This document shows, piece after piece, positions 21,908 through 32,376 of a stretch of DNA of 64,000 bases. The stretch is from Cyrtodaria siliqua (lineage: Eukaryota; Mollusca; Bivalvia; Adapedonta; Hiatellidae). Within the stretch, counting starts at the first letter, position 1. Each line of letters opens with the position of its first letter. A program made the translations under genes and the position numbers. The notes under the pieces are model-generated. The model was not told the origin of the DNA, made no database searches, and saw only the letters and a program-made list of their open reading frames with translations. Location: NCBI GenBank assembly GCA_037043455.1, contig JAWPHD010000283.1, positions 124,001-188,000 of the forward strand. The letters run 5' to 3'.

Positions 21908-21928
21908 TTAGAATCAAAATAAAATCTT
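21908..21928 (+). CDS. Possible terminal exon after E2 (weak)
   Basis: A strong acceptor (TTTTATATTTTGCAG) precedes a short frame. In the E2 phase it reads RIKIKS and stops at TAA. It lies in the downstream intron of E2, at a point where this copy departs from the other E copies. It could be an alternative ending, a remnant of another exon, or chance. Confidence 0.15.
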
Positions 21929-21960
21929 AAAATCCCAATCATTTCTGAATAGCACTCAAC

Positions 21961-22300
21961 CACTGAGACTTGTGATAGCCGTACTGCTCTGTGGGTCATA
22001 TTTAAGGGTGTAGTGAAAGTACATTCAGTCAATAGTTCCTTATCAACGTAGTTTTATTTAGACTATTTATTTATTTATGTTGTTTTTTTTGGCCCACCTT
22101 CTCAAGCCCTTTTTATCTGCTCCTTATTTCGCTTTCTCTCACTCCGTCTTCTAATGTTTCTCTTTTTTCCTTTGGATTGCACTGTTTCTTGGACATTGCT
22201 GATATGTCATGTTATTGTCTATTGCTGTGAAACAGCCTCCCCATAGTATCTATGTTACCCCATTCAGGCTACTATGCCACTACTAGGCTACTGGCCATTG
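21961..22300. other. No gene recognised
   Basis: Pyrimidine-rich sequence. The right part may already be the body of the minus-strand SINE. Confidence 0.4.
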
Positions 22301-22568
22301 CATACGTTAGACGCGCCATACGAATAACCAATACATTTATGTCTACAGCTTCCCTATCCCTATTCGGTGAACGTCGGCCTAAAATCGTCACAAGACAGCA
22401 GTGAGCTAATAACTACTCATGAAGCAATTTTGAGGGACGAAATGATGATAAATGATAAGCAATGAATTAATGAAACATGAAATGGAGAAGCCCAGCATCT
22501 GGCGGGGTTTGAACCTACGACTTTCCGCTTGTGGACCCAGCGCTCTACCACTGGGCTATAGAGGCCTC
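22300..22568 (-). mobile_element. tRNA-headed SINE (anticodon loop CAC-like)
   Basis: The minus-strand head (22568 to about 22495) has an A box TAGCCCAGTGGTAGAGCGC, the loop TCCACAA and a B box GGTTCAAACCCC, ending CCGCCAGATG. A non-tRNA body follows. The tRNA part is diverged and has extra sequence directly attached, so I call it a SINE head rather than a tRNA gene. The left boundary is uncertain. Confidence 0.6.
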
Positions 22569-23323
22569 ACAGACTATTTATACATATGATGTTTATGATC
22601 CTACAAAAGTTTCTATTTAGTGTTAAATTAACACCTTCAACTAAAATATATACCTTTATATATTGTGGAGAATTAATTTCAAATCCAAAAGACAGAAACA
22701 CGCCTGTCCCATAGTGACAGAAAAACTCACTCCTCCCCCGCACCTCCTCGCAAAACACACATCCTTCCTTTAAAAAAGGTGTCTTAAAATAGTTGCAATA
22801 AAATAACACCTTCCACATCTTTGTGGTTTGGAACCTATGGGTCTACCCTTCCCTCTGCCTCCTCACCCACAACACACACACACACACAGACCACTTGTTT
22901 TCTAAAAAACGATAGCATTGTCAATTTTTGTTATAACTGTTTATTACTTTATTAGCATTTACGAATGTTTGCAAAATAGCAAACGAGTAATAACAATACT
23001 ATCAATTTAACTCTCTATAATCTATTAATTATCGTGCCTGGTAAAATTGTTATTAATATTCGATTTAAAATACTCTTTGTTTCATCATGTACAATAAGCG
23101 CCGTTTAAAGGCATATTTTCTGGACATCCAGTCATTAACATTGCAACTATCAAAATACGACGAAGGAGAGAACCTTAATCATATTTGCTTTCGTTCCAAA
23201 TAACTTTGTACTATTAAATGCATGTTGTATGCATGTTGTATAATATAGAAATAAAATATGTGTCAACCAATACACGAAAATGCTAAATGAAAAACGAGCA
23301 TAATCACAAACAAACTACGTTAG

Positions 23324-23800
23324 TATACTCAAGTGATATGAAAACGCAACACGGGAATTTCCGCTATATATTGTATGTACAATATGCTGCTTTTAATCGA
23401 ATGGTACATGGCTACCTTTTGGAAAAAATATTAAAACAACAAATAATACAGCAAATAGTATTCCTTCAATGTTTCTTTATTCACAGAGTACGCGTTTGGC
23501 TCAATCATGTGAGCAAACTTAGGATGCAACATTTTGCAAACTATTTACGTTAAATACAGTACTGAACTAGCTCAATTTTTCAAAGAGCTACTTTAACATT
23601 TATGAAGTTCTTGTTACAAAGTGTAGTGTGATTAAAACGTCTACAACATCACAGTTGTGTCCTTTCTCTAGTTAACTGCAACTTTCTTTTTAAAAAACTT
23701 CTTGGGATTTCTTTGGAATATTATGTGCAATTAAGTGTGCAGTATATACAATATATAGCGGAAATTCCCGTGTTGCGTTTTCATATCACTTGAGTGTATA
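23324..23800 (+). mobile_element. MITE-like element with 57-bp inverted repeats (477 bp)
   Basis: The left end starts TATACTCAAGTGATATG and the right end is its inverse. The match over about 57 bp has one 2-bp indel and one mismatch, and includes AAAACGCAACACGGG. It is missing at the equivalent place in duplication B (near 47620), where neighbouring sequence is also shorter. The interior ORF (23287-23553) overlaps the left arm and is not recognised. No transposase. Confidence 0.75.
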
Positions 23801-24930
23801 TATTGTGGTGCTGCAATAAGTGTATCGTACGTTGCTGCATTAAGTATGTATTATTGAATTTACTATATCGTGTGCTGCTGAATTAACTATATCTTGAATT
23901 GCTGCATACAGTATAATGTATGCTGCTTTATTAAGTGTATATTCTCTTGCTGCATTCAATATATTGTGTGATGTTTCATTATGCATATCTTGTGTGATTT
24001 TAGACTGCTTTATGTATATGTTATATGTGTCGCTTTATTGAGCATAATTATATTGTACTGTTGCATTCATCAGTTTTTTATGTTGCTGCATTAAGCTATT
24101 CGCGAATTGCTGCATTCCATTTAAATTGTACTGCGTTACCTCATTTATTATATATTGGTATACATTGTGTTGTTTAATCTAGAGTATGTTGCTGGCTTTA
24201 CTATGTATGTGTTGCTGTATTCACATATAATGCGTTGGCACTGTTGCTGCTTTCGTCATATGTTATTGTGTTGCTCTCAGTATATATTATATCGCTGCAT
24301 TCAGTATATAGTATCTTCCTGCTTATATATATGTTATGTTAAGTATATCTCGTGCTGCTTCACATATATAGCTATGCATTTAGTATATATGTTTTTGCTA
24401 CATTCATTGTAGATTGTGATTCTGCGTTTATGTATCGCGTGTTGTTGCATTTAATTATTTTTTGTTACTGGATTTAACGTAAGCTATTGGTTCATTTACG
24501 CAATTTAATATAAAAAAATGTTACTGCGTTTATTTTCTGCATTTTGTACAAACTGATTTTCTGCCTTTGATGTATGTTGTGTTTCTGTATTTTGTAGATT
24601 GTGTGTGTTGCTGCGTTTGTTGTTGTATTCAGTGTGTGTGTACAAAGAAGTACAAATAGAGTCTGCATCTAGTACATGATGTGTTGCTGCATTATGTTTT
24701 GTTTGCTGTTTTTACACCGCGTGTATGATATAATTATTTTAGTGTACATTGTGCTGCTGTATTGAGTTCATTCAGTACACAGGGTGCTGTTGCCCTTTGT
24801 AGTATATATTTTCTTGCTGCATTTAGTATATAGTGCGTTGCTGAATTCAGTAGTCTCCGTAGTTGTTGCATCTGGTATAGTTTTGTTGTTAAATTTAATA
24901 TACCTCTTGCAACTCAAAATCTAATCTGTG
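23800..24930 (+). repeat. Degenerate GCTGCATT-AGTATATATTGTG minisatellite, copy A
   Basis: Roughly forty diverged units of about 25-28 bp, each with TTGCTGCATT followed by AGTATATA and TGTG. Duplicated at 47615-48660; an inverted fragment lies at 46070-46410. Confidence 0.75.
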
Positions 24931-25449
24931 TAATGTACAGTGTACATGTATAATGTGTTTTGTTGCCTGCTTGTAATAGGCAATTGTCCTTTCCGTGTTT
25001 TGACAATTAATAAAAATCGAAGGATCACAGACGGCAGTATCGGTGCTGGGAACGATCAGATTAATTTGTATTAATCACCTTATCAACAATTACAACACTG
25101 TTACTAAGTTCACGTCGTTGCCTAGAAATATCTGTGGTGGGTGGGTTTTGAACAACATTGTTTTCTGTGTACAATGTTTAAATGTAGGTGATGATTCTCT
25201 TATTCCTGTGTTTCTCCTGTTCCATGTAGTTTTCAACTTGACATGCATACACTATATGTTATAGACTGATAGACTGGTCCATTGTTGAATTACGGCTATA
25301 CTTACTATGTTGCCGATGTAATGCACCGGAACACAGCAGGGCAACCGACATTTAACTAGATCATGAATACAAAACCGGAATCGAGCAGTAACATGCACGT
25401 TTTAACTGATGTAAAATATAATATAAAGTAATTCAAAATTACGATTCAA

Positions 25450-25690
25450 TTCGTGCACATACTTTTATTCCAGTCAGCATGTTGAATTACTGCCGTATTA
25501 AATTATATCATCCCATATACTCACGTAATATACGTCCACTAGTTTTTGTTATACATGTTATGCTAATTCTAACTTGTTCTATATTGCAGAGAGCATTCAA
25601 GGTGAGTTATGACTATATCTACTTTATTTAGAGTATCAAATCTAGTACCTCGATTTCTTACAGACAGCATATATATTAAGTTGTGTATTA
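25450..25690 (+). repeat. Family F block, copy 2
   Basis: Nearly identical to 49165-49410 around the 12-nt exon: ATTCCAGTCAGCATGTTGAA, TATACATGTTATGCTAATT, TTGTTCTATATTGCAG, and after the exon ACCTCGATTTCTTACAGAC. Confidence 0.8.
25590..25601 (+). CDS. Candidate 12-nt microexon F2
   Basis: The acceptor is TTCTATATTGCAG and the donor GTGAGTTATG. In the shared phase it adds SIQ plus a junction Glu, four residues in all. The duplicate at 49311-49322 differs at 5 of 12 exon positions but at 1 of 41 positions in the intron just upstream. Twelve nucleotides is extremely short; use of such an exon would need experimental proof. Confidence 0.5.
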
Positions 25691-26400
25691 GCTCTACTGG
25701 CCAAAGGGAGTTAGGGCTTATGCCATGGTCGTTTGTTCGTTTCTAGCTGTCCATTAATTTTTGATGTCAACAATCTAGCACGTTCATTTTTCATCTGATC
25801 TTTACCAAACTTTAGCAGGTTATAAAAATCAATAAAAGCTCGTGCCCGTTTGAAAACCAGTCTGGTCAGATCATTAACGCCGGAGTTATTTCCCTTGAAT
25901 TAACGAAAATTGCAATATTTTGTCATGTCAAAACTCCATCGCCTCCATTTTTCATTCGATTCTTACTAAATCTTACCAGGTTATGATTATCAATGAAACT
26001 TCAGATTAATTTGAAAACCAGTCAGATCAGACGAGTAATATTGGAGTTATTTCCCTTGAATTAACGAAAATTGATATTGTTTCTCTTGTCAACACTCTAA
26101 GGCCTCAATGTTTCATCCGGTCTTTACCAATCTTTAACGGGTTATAAATATCAATAAAAGCTCAAAAGAATTTGAAAGCAAACCAGATCGGACCAGAAAC
26201 GTCGGAGTTATTGCCCTTGAATTGACGAAAATTGATATATTGTGTCTTGTCAACACTCTACCGCCTCCATTTTGCATATCACCTTTACCAAACTATGCCA
26301 GATTGTTGATGATGATGAAGGCTCGGAAAAGTTTGAAAATCAGCCAGATCGGACTAGTAACACTGAAGTTATAATCCTTGAATTACTGTAGTTTACATTG
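25690..26400 (+). repeat. 160-bp satellite array A (BIV160-like)
   Basis: Four to five units of about 155-165 bp, with CGCCTCCATTTTTCATCCGA, TTTACCAAACTT, AGGTTAT-AT-TCAATGAAAGC and GATCGGAC-AGAAACACCGGA landmarks. The longer partner array is at 49430-50690, and a fragment at 39310-39390 abuts the Gypsy element. Confidence 0.8.
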
Positions 26401-26899
26401 TTTCCGCGTGATCTTAAGTTTGCGAATCAATGGGTCTATGATTTATTCGCGTGTTCATGAATTCACGTCGAAGAAAAATGTAAATAATCATGTTTTTTTA
26501 AAAACAATCTATTTGTCTGCTGTTTATTGTAGATTTTGTTTTATTTCATTCTTTTTTCCTGATACTTAGAGTTTACCCTTAATACGTTTATTCGGACTAC
26601 TTCCGATATCGGAGGCCTGTTTATAGCAAGGAGGTATATCAATTATCCTATCAATTATACTAAGTGATACAATGTGTGAACACTAATTCTAAAGGTTTTA
26701 TTTATTGTACTTAACATGATTTTTAACGCTTTTTCGCTGACTGATGTTTAACAAATATAATTTCCAGTAAGCCGAAAAATAAAATGCATATTTATGAAAT
26801 GTAGACGGTGCACTTTCAATTTAATCAACAGCCTCGATTCAACATGTTTACTAAAATTAATAATTCTAAACAGTGTTTTGCAAGAATTAACATAATTTC

Positions 26900-27900
26900 T
26901 ACTTTAAATCACGCCAATGCCACGTATTTCACAAGATATGTTTACAAATCAAAATGGGGTTTTACTCTTAGATTTTTGTAAAGACTCGGGTCTTCGGGTT
27001 TTGAATGGACGAGTGAGTCTGGATGGAAGTATCGGGAAGTATACAAACATAAGCAGTTTAGGTCGTAATGTTGTTGATTATTTTTTAGCAAGTCAGTTTA
27101 TATTTAAATTGTTCGTTCAGTTTGAAGTCAAAGAACCAAATATTTTATCTGACCATTGTTTAATTGAATTTTCAATGAACCTGAATACTGAAATTCAAAA
27201 AGAAAACGCATTTCTTAACGAAGCAACCGAAAAGGTAAATTATTACTATAGATGGCGAAATGATAATAGTGAGTCAAACCGAAGAGAGGATACTTTTAAA
27301 TTGTTACAGGCAAGGTTATCAAATGCACGCGAATATTGGAAGATGTTAAAGGGGATTTCGTCATCCTCATCTTCAAGGACAGTCTCGGCTGAGAATTTTG
27401 CAAGATATTTTAAAGCTATTAATAATCCCGACAGTACTTCCTTTCAGGCCGATGAGGATGTTTTATATTTCAATAATAGGTATATTAATGGAGAAATTCA
27501 GATAATGTTTGCAGAACTTGACATCGAGATAACAAACTTGGAAATATTGAATTTCATAAAACAATAACGCAACAATTCCAGCGGAGGACCAGATTTACTG
27601 TTAAATGAGTTCTTTAAATATGGTTCGGATGCATTGTTGCCATATTTATATAACTTATTCAACACCTGTCTTTCACGTGGTTACTTCCCCGAGGCTTGGA
27701 GCGAAGGTCATATTGTCCCGATATTCAAAAGTGGTGACCCCGGCGAACCAAGCAATTATAGGGGGATTACGTTATTAAGTACGTTGGGTTAATTATTTTC
27801 TGGATTACTTAATAATAGATTGATCACTTGGGCAGAAAAATATCATGTGTACATTGAGGCACAAGCCGCTTTTTGTAAAGGTATGAGCACAGTTGATAAT
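26900..27900 (+). pseudogene. LINE ORF2: endonuclease C-terminus and RT N-terminus (5' part)
   Basis: The open stretch 26917-27567 contains the end of an APE-type endonuclease (GRNVVDYFLASQFIFKL ... LSDHCLIEF). Beyond an in-frame stop the RT start follows: GPDLLLNEFFKYG, GYFPEAWSEGHIVPIFKSGD, PSNYRGITLLSTLG, a second stop, then NNRLITWAEKYHVYIEAQA and GMSTVDN. At 27900 it is interrupted; the next codons are at 31203. CR1/RTE-like non-LTR retrotransposon of molluscan type; dead. Confidence 0.85.
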
Positions 27901-29867
27901 CGCGAGCGTAAGCTCGCCTTACGGTAAACGCGTTGTTGATTTTCAGAAATTGCCATACTAAGGCAATAAAAATCTTCGTCAAACCGCTAGAGTTACCTGC
28001 CCGTAAAGTTGCATCGTGCAAGTAAAACGGTGCACCGTGCAGGGGAATCGTATTTCTAGCACGTCGTTATAACCTCACATGAACGACGAGCGGAGCGAGG
28101 TGTTACTCGAAGGAAAATAAAGCTAATGGTCTAATTACACTAAATCAACAGGATGTGCTCGCCTGGTGCAGTCGAAAGTAGTTCTGTATTAAAGAGTGCT
28201 AATCTTTTTTTCTTTAAAAACTTTTTTTAGTGCAGTTTCCTGTTATTTTTTGGCTGTAACTGTATTCTGGACATGTTGTTGATATTTGAAAATGCAGCTC
28301 ATCATGTTTTTGACAGATTTTGATATAAATTTGAGAAGTGAAAGTAGACAGGGTATGAAATTGCAAGGGGTAAAAATAGCTTTGACCTTTGACCCGGTGC
28401 TAGTAAACAACTGAAGAAATGTTTCTTAGAAGGTATTAAACCCCCTATGTCCGTGTTGATGTTTAATAGCAGACATGTTTATTTTCATGATAAAGTAAGT
28501 TTCCCAGAATTCTAACGAGGTCTGAGTTTTTAACAGGTTGTCAAAATTCTAACTTTACTATGGAAGGGCAATGGAGACTCATTTACGCTATTATAACCTA
28601 ATTACACCGAGATTACATCGAGCGAAGCGACGTTATACAGCTAATTTCACCGAGCGAAGCGAGGTCTTGTGCATTGAATATAACATACATGCAAATTAAG
28701 TTTGTTTTCGATTTTCTATTCAGTGTTTTCGCTGACGCAGTCCAACATATTTATTTATCTAATTTGTTCAAAAACAACAAAATCCACGATTTAATGCTTG
28801 ATTACGTTTAAATAAAAGTGAATGCGTCAGTATTTATTATTTTAAAAAATATATATAGAATATAATAGCCTGGTTCTCTGGCTTAAAATAGAATAGAATA
28901 GAATAACTTTTATTTTCCAATCAAGGACCATCACTGGCATTACACTCGCAGTACTAGGTACTACCTTTGTGAAGGGCAAAACTATAATCAGTCTTTGATT
29001 GCAGTAAAAGTATAAGTCAAAATGATTCATTTAGAAACACCAACAAATGTAAAAACAATCCAAAATATGAATCAAATTTGATGTAGAAGCACTCGAGCAG
29101 ATGTTTTGATTTTGCATTGAGTTTAGAAAACTCCACTGATGTACACTGTAAGGCATAACAGTATGAGTATTGCACACATTATTTAATATCTCTAGTCTAT
29201 TAACTTAAAACGACGCTTGACACTGTTCAGCAACAACAAAATCAAAGATTTAATGCTTGATTATGTTTAAATAAAAGTGATTGCGTCAATATGTAAGTTA
29301 GTTTTACTAGATCTATTTTTTTTTATATCTGATCTACATACTTGAAAGCAGTCCGATTTCATTGAAAATACAATATGACAAAAGGACTAAGAAAGCTGGA
29401 TAATCGCTGACCATCCTACCTAATAGTAATAAATGTCTGAGATTGTGTGAACTGTGTCATTGCTTTTTGTTCAAATTGTATTTAACGACCCACTGCGCCA
29501 TTTAAGTCTCAATTACACTTATTAATAATAAAAATTCACCTGAAACAATAGTTATATGCAATAATAATTATTCGCCTACATTTTTATCCTTAAATTGTTT
29601 ATGCGAAACCAAAGACGGTAAGTGAAATATCCTTTATTTTACTTGAAAGCACAAACGTAAACCTTTTTTGTTCTTTGTAGAAAAAGTGAAGCACCTACTG
29701 TACTGTAGACGTAATAGTACGTCACCATTATGACAATTTTCAATGCTGATTACGTCAGTCAGTGACGTTCGACGCAATTTTAATTTCAAGAGGGGATGTA
29801 GAGAGTGATGACTTGGGAACAATGTATTAAACAAACTGATAATTTCAAATGACACATCATCAATGAT

Positions 29868-30112
29868 TTGTTTGTTTGTTTGTTTGTTTGTATGGTGTTT
29901 TACGTTATTTTCAACACATGTAAGGTTATATATGACGGTGGATTTTTGGATGGTGGAGGCAGACCACCCACTTGTCCTGGGTAGAACCAGTACTATAGAA
30001 CCAGTACTATACACCTCCCGCAATCCGTAAGGATCGACACATCCTCACAAGTCGAGCTCCCAGTGGGATTCGAACCTGCAGCGGTGAGAGACGAGAAGGT
30101 TTACAACGCAAC
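29868..30112 (-). mobile_element. tRNA-derived SINE, family 2, copy 1
   Basis: The minus-strand B box GGTTCGAATCCCACTGGGAG is followed by the body TACTGGTTCTACCCAGG and GGTCTGCCTCCACCATCCAA, ending in a CAAA repeat (29868-29890). The segment TACTGGTTCTA is duplicated locally. A second copy is at 59930-60125. The ORF at 29634-30023 is a by-product. Confidence 0.75.
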
Positions 30113-30457
30113 ATTCAGTATCACATGAAACAATTCATTCCTATTCCTTCCTACCTGATCATTGCTGCTTAGTGAAGGCATTTACATTTAGGAAATAGGA
30201 ATAGATTGGATCATCCTGAGAAGTCTGATAAAAAAAATATGCAAACATAATTATACTGATCATGCTTATTCAAGTTCACCTGACACTTACTCACTATTTA
30301 AGTCATTTTTTTCACAACTGTGGCCGATTTGCTTCACAATTATTATTATTAATTTATTTATTTTATTTAATATTATTATTTTATTTATTTTGGAAAACAT
30401 TTCCACCACTAAAATTGTTCAATATTGTTTTGTTCTGGATATGTTCATAGAAGAAAG

Positions 30458-30529
30458 TGGAAGCTGGAAAGGCGCCATATGACCTTAGCTGTTGATGCGA
30501 CTATAAAATCCAATTCAATTCAATTCAAT
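30458..30529 (+). mobile_element. 3' fragment of the 4150-4424 SINE family
   Basis: GGAAGCTGGAAAGGCGCCAT, GACCTTAGCTGTTGATGCG and the AATTCAATTCAATT tail match the end of the full copy. Confidence 0.8.
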
Positions 30530-30704
30530 TATCCTGCTCCCACAAAAACAATGCATGTATTCAATACTTTTTTCACAAATTAGGCAGTTTTCGCGCTTTT
30601 TTTTCTCCACCAAAATGACCAGGCTAGGGTCGGGAGTCTTCACACTTTTTAGTGGGTAAAAGCCCTGCCAACGTTACAATGGAAATCACACTGCAGTGCT
30701 TGGT

Positions 30705-30915
30705 TTGATTTAGTTTAAATTTATTTATTTTACATCGATTGTAACGATAGCTCTATGAACTTATTTGAATCACTTTCGATGTCTTCATGGGTAGAACCAG
30801 TAATAAGCAATGCAGATAAAGTGTCTTGATCAGGGACAAAACGCAATGGCGGGAATCGAACTCACGACTTTTGGATCATGGGTCAAACGCTCTACCACTA
30901 GACCACAGTGCTGCA
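30705..30915 (-). mobile_element. tRNA-derived SINE, family 3
   Basis: The minus-strand head has an A box TGGTCTAGTGGTAGAGCG and a B box AGTTCGATTCCCGCC. The body carries TTACTGGTTCTACCC, the central element shared by the other SINE families here. The tail is AT-rich (AAATAAATAAATTT). Confidence 0.7.
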
Positions 30916-31202
30916 CGGTTTGATTTGGAAGTTATAGAGTATAATGTGTAGATCCCCATTTCGATTTCGAATAGTTCAGCTTAAATAATTTGTTGAATTA
31001 CTTTTTTTTATGTGATGATCGCAAAGTTTGTATGTGAATAGTAGTGGGTTGCGTCTTTTATGTGTCCCTTAGAACGGAGCAACTGAGTTGGGTTTAGAAA
31101 TCCCTATGTTATAAGGTATTACAGTATGAGTAATATTACACAATGTAACCATTTTATTTACTTAAATCGACGCTTGCCATGAGGCAGTGCCTTATTCATA
31201 TT

Positions 31203-31440
31203 ATATTTGTTCTAAACGGTTTGATATCACATACTTTAAACGATAATTAATAGAATCGGGCAAGCTATTTTGCGCTTTTGTGGATTTTAAGAAAGCTTTT
31301 GATTTTGTAGTGAGAGATGTTTTATGGTATAAATTGTCGAGGAACAAGTGGTTAAAGCATGCAAGTATGAAAGTGAAAACAATGTAAAGAGGTGTTACCT
31401 GGTCAAAATCTGGGAGTGAAGTGACGATTCTTCAAGGGTC
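31203..31440 (+). pseudogene. LINE RT, continuation (3' part)
   Basis: IFVLNGLISHTLNDN follows directly on GMSTVDN from the other side of the insertion. After a stop and frame change the RT block AFVDFKKAFDFVVRDVLWYK continues to LQGS, where Gypsy-related sequence begins (about 31447). Confidence 0.8.
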
Positions 31441-31446
31441 CGTGGA

Positions 31447-31560
31447 GATCGTGGGGGAAACCCGGAAGCAGGGTTAAAGCCGGTGTGAGTGTCCATTAGC
31501 ACTTCCGGAAGTCTAGGTGGAGCGAGTAAGAACCGGATTCACCACACTCCTCCCACTTCA
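31447..31560 (-). repeat. Possible 3' LTR remnant and polypurine tract of the Gypsy element
   Basis: On the minus strand AAGTGGGAGGAG (a polypurine tract, about 31547-31558) is followed by TGTGGTGAATCCGG, a TG start as expected of an LTR. About 100 bp on, LINE sequence starts, so the LTR is either short or truncated. The 5' LTR is missing, so LTR identity cannot be tested in this window. Confidence 0.3.
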
Positions 31561-31999
31561 CAAAAACGGAATCGTCATGTTGTTTAATCGTCACGTTGTT
31601 GGTAGTGATGTGTGTATGATGTATTATGCAGAATTATGTGCTTGAATAGGAGTGTCCGGATAATATTGTAATATTATTTCAAAAAAAAAAAAGTATTAAC
31701 ATAAAACAGTAATTACACTGAAAGGATGTGTGAAATGATCAGCATGAACAAAACCTATTGTTATCCCATATTTACAGGAGTGTGACTATGTGCACTTATT
31801 TACATGAATGTTGGTACATAAACAAATGTCCTTGATACATATTATATATAATAACAGTAACCCCATATATACAGCAAACAGTTTTGCCATATATTTACAA
31901 TGACTGGGTACTGAGTTATTAAGGGGAATGGTTAAAATGTTACGGGCCTAACTTCTTATGGGTTAATAGTAATGTGTGAAGTAGGTGACATATAGCTAC

Positions 32000-32200
32000 A
32001 GTGGAATGTAGCCTTCAGCTAGTTCAACGACCGTCTTCCAGAAACATCCACCGTAACTATCATTTAACTATAACAATTATATTATGGTATGACCTGAGTA
32101 TGTTATATATTACTACAGGGGAATGCAACCTTCAGCTAGTACAACGACCGTCTTCCAAAAGCATCCACTGCAACATCATTTAACTATAATATGCGATTCT
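32000..32200 (-). repeat. Duplicated CAACGACCGTC-containing block, 3' of TatD ORF
   Basis: Two units about 115 bp apart (32002 and 32117) share GGAATG-AGCCTTCAGCTAGT, CAACGACCGTCTTCCA, CATCCAC and CATTTAACTATAA. The same core occurs upstream of the TatD ORF at 34157, 34256 and 34390. Confidence 0.75.
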
Positions 32201-32376
32201 TAATAGAAATGTTTGTGTTTCATAATAGTAAAATAATAGTAAAATGGGACGAGAATGTCAGGGGAGTCAACAGTATAGAATGCGATAAGTTTTAGTAGAT
32301 AAGTTGTAGTTAATAGAAAGATTTAGCAGGACGTCCTTTACATGGCTGACTAGAATACTAGTATTATAGGAAATAC

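Larger units (their letters stand above)
22700..26900 (+). repeat. Segmental duplication A (partner 47060-51190)
   Basis: About 4.2 kb, collinear with 47060-51190: ACACACATCCTTCCTTT start, CA repeat, TTTCTAAAAAA, GCGCCGTTTAAAGGCATATTTT, the GCTGCATT minisatellite, the F exon block, the 160-bp satellite, and the end near AACAGTGTTTTGCAAG. Main differences are an inserted MITE at 23324-23800 in A and satellite copy number. A ends where a LINE begins (about 26900). Confidence 0.85.
27901..31202. mobile_element. 3.3 kb composite insertion within the LINE
   Basis: Sequence between two halves of one LINE reading frame. It holds CGAGCGAAGCGAGGT-type blocks (28080-28680), a pair of TTTAATGCTTGATTA-GTTTAAATAAAAGTG repeats (28790, 29250), matching TACAGTATGAGTA...CGACGCTTG blocks (29160-29220 and 31120-31175), and three SINE pieces (29868-30110, 30458-30529, 30705-30915). 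No terminal inverted repeat, target duplication or transposase was found, so it may have grown by several insertions. Confidence 0.6.

Noticed and set aside
27881..28680. CGAGCGAAGCGAGG-type blocks as a CRISPR or promoter array
   Set aside because: Spacing is irregular, there are only a few copies, and the context is eukaryotic transposon debris.
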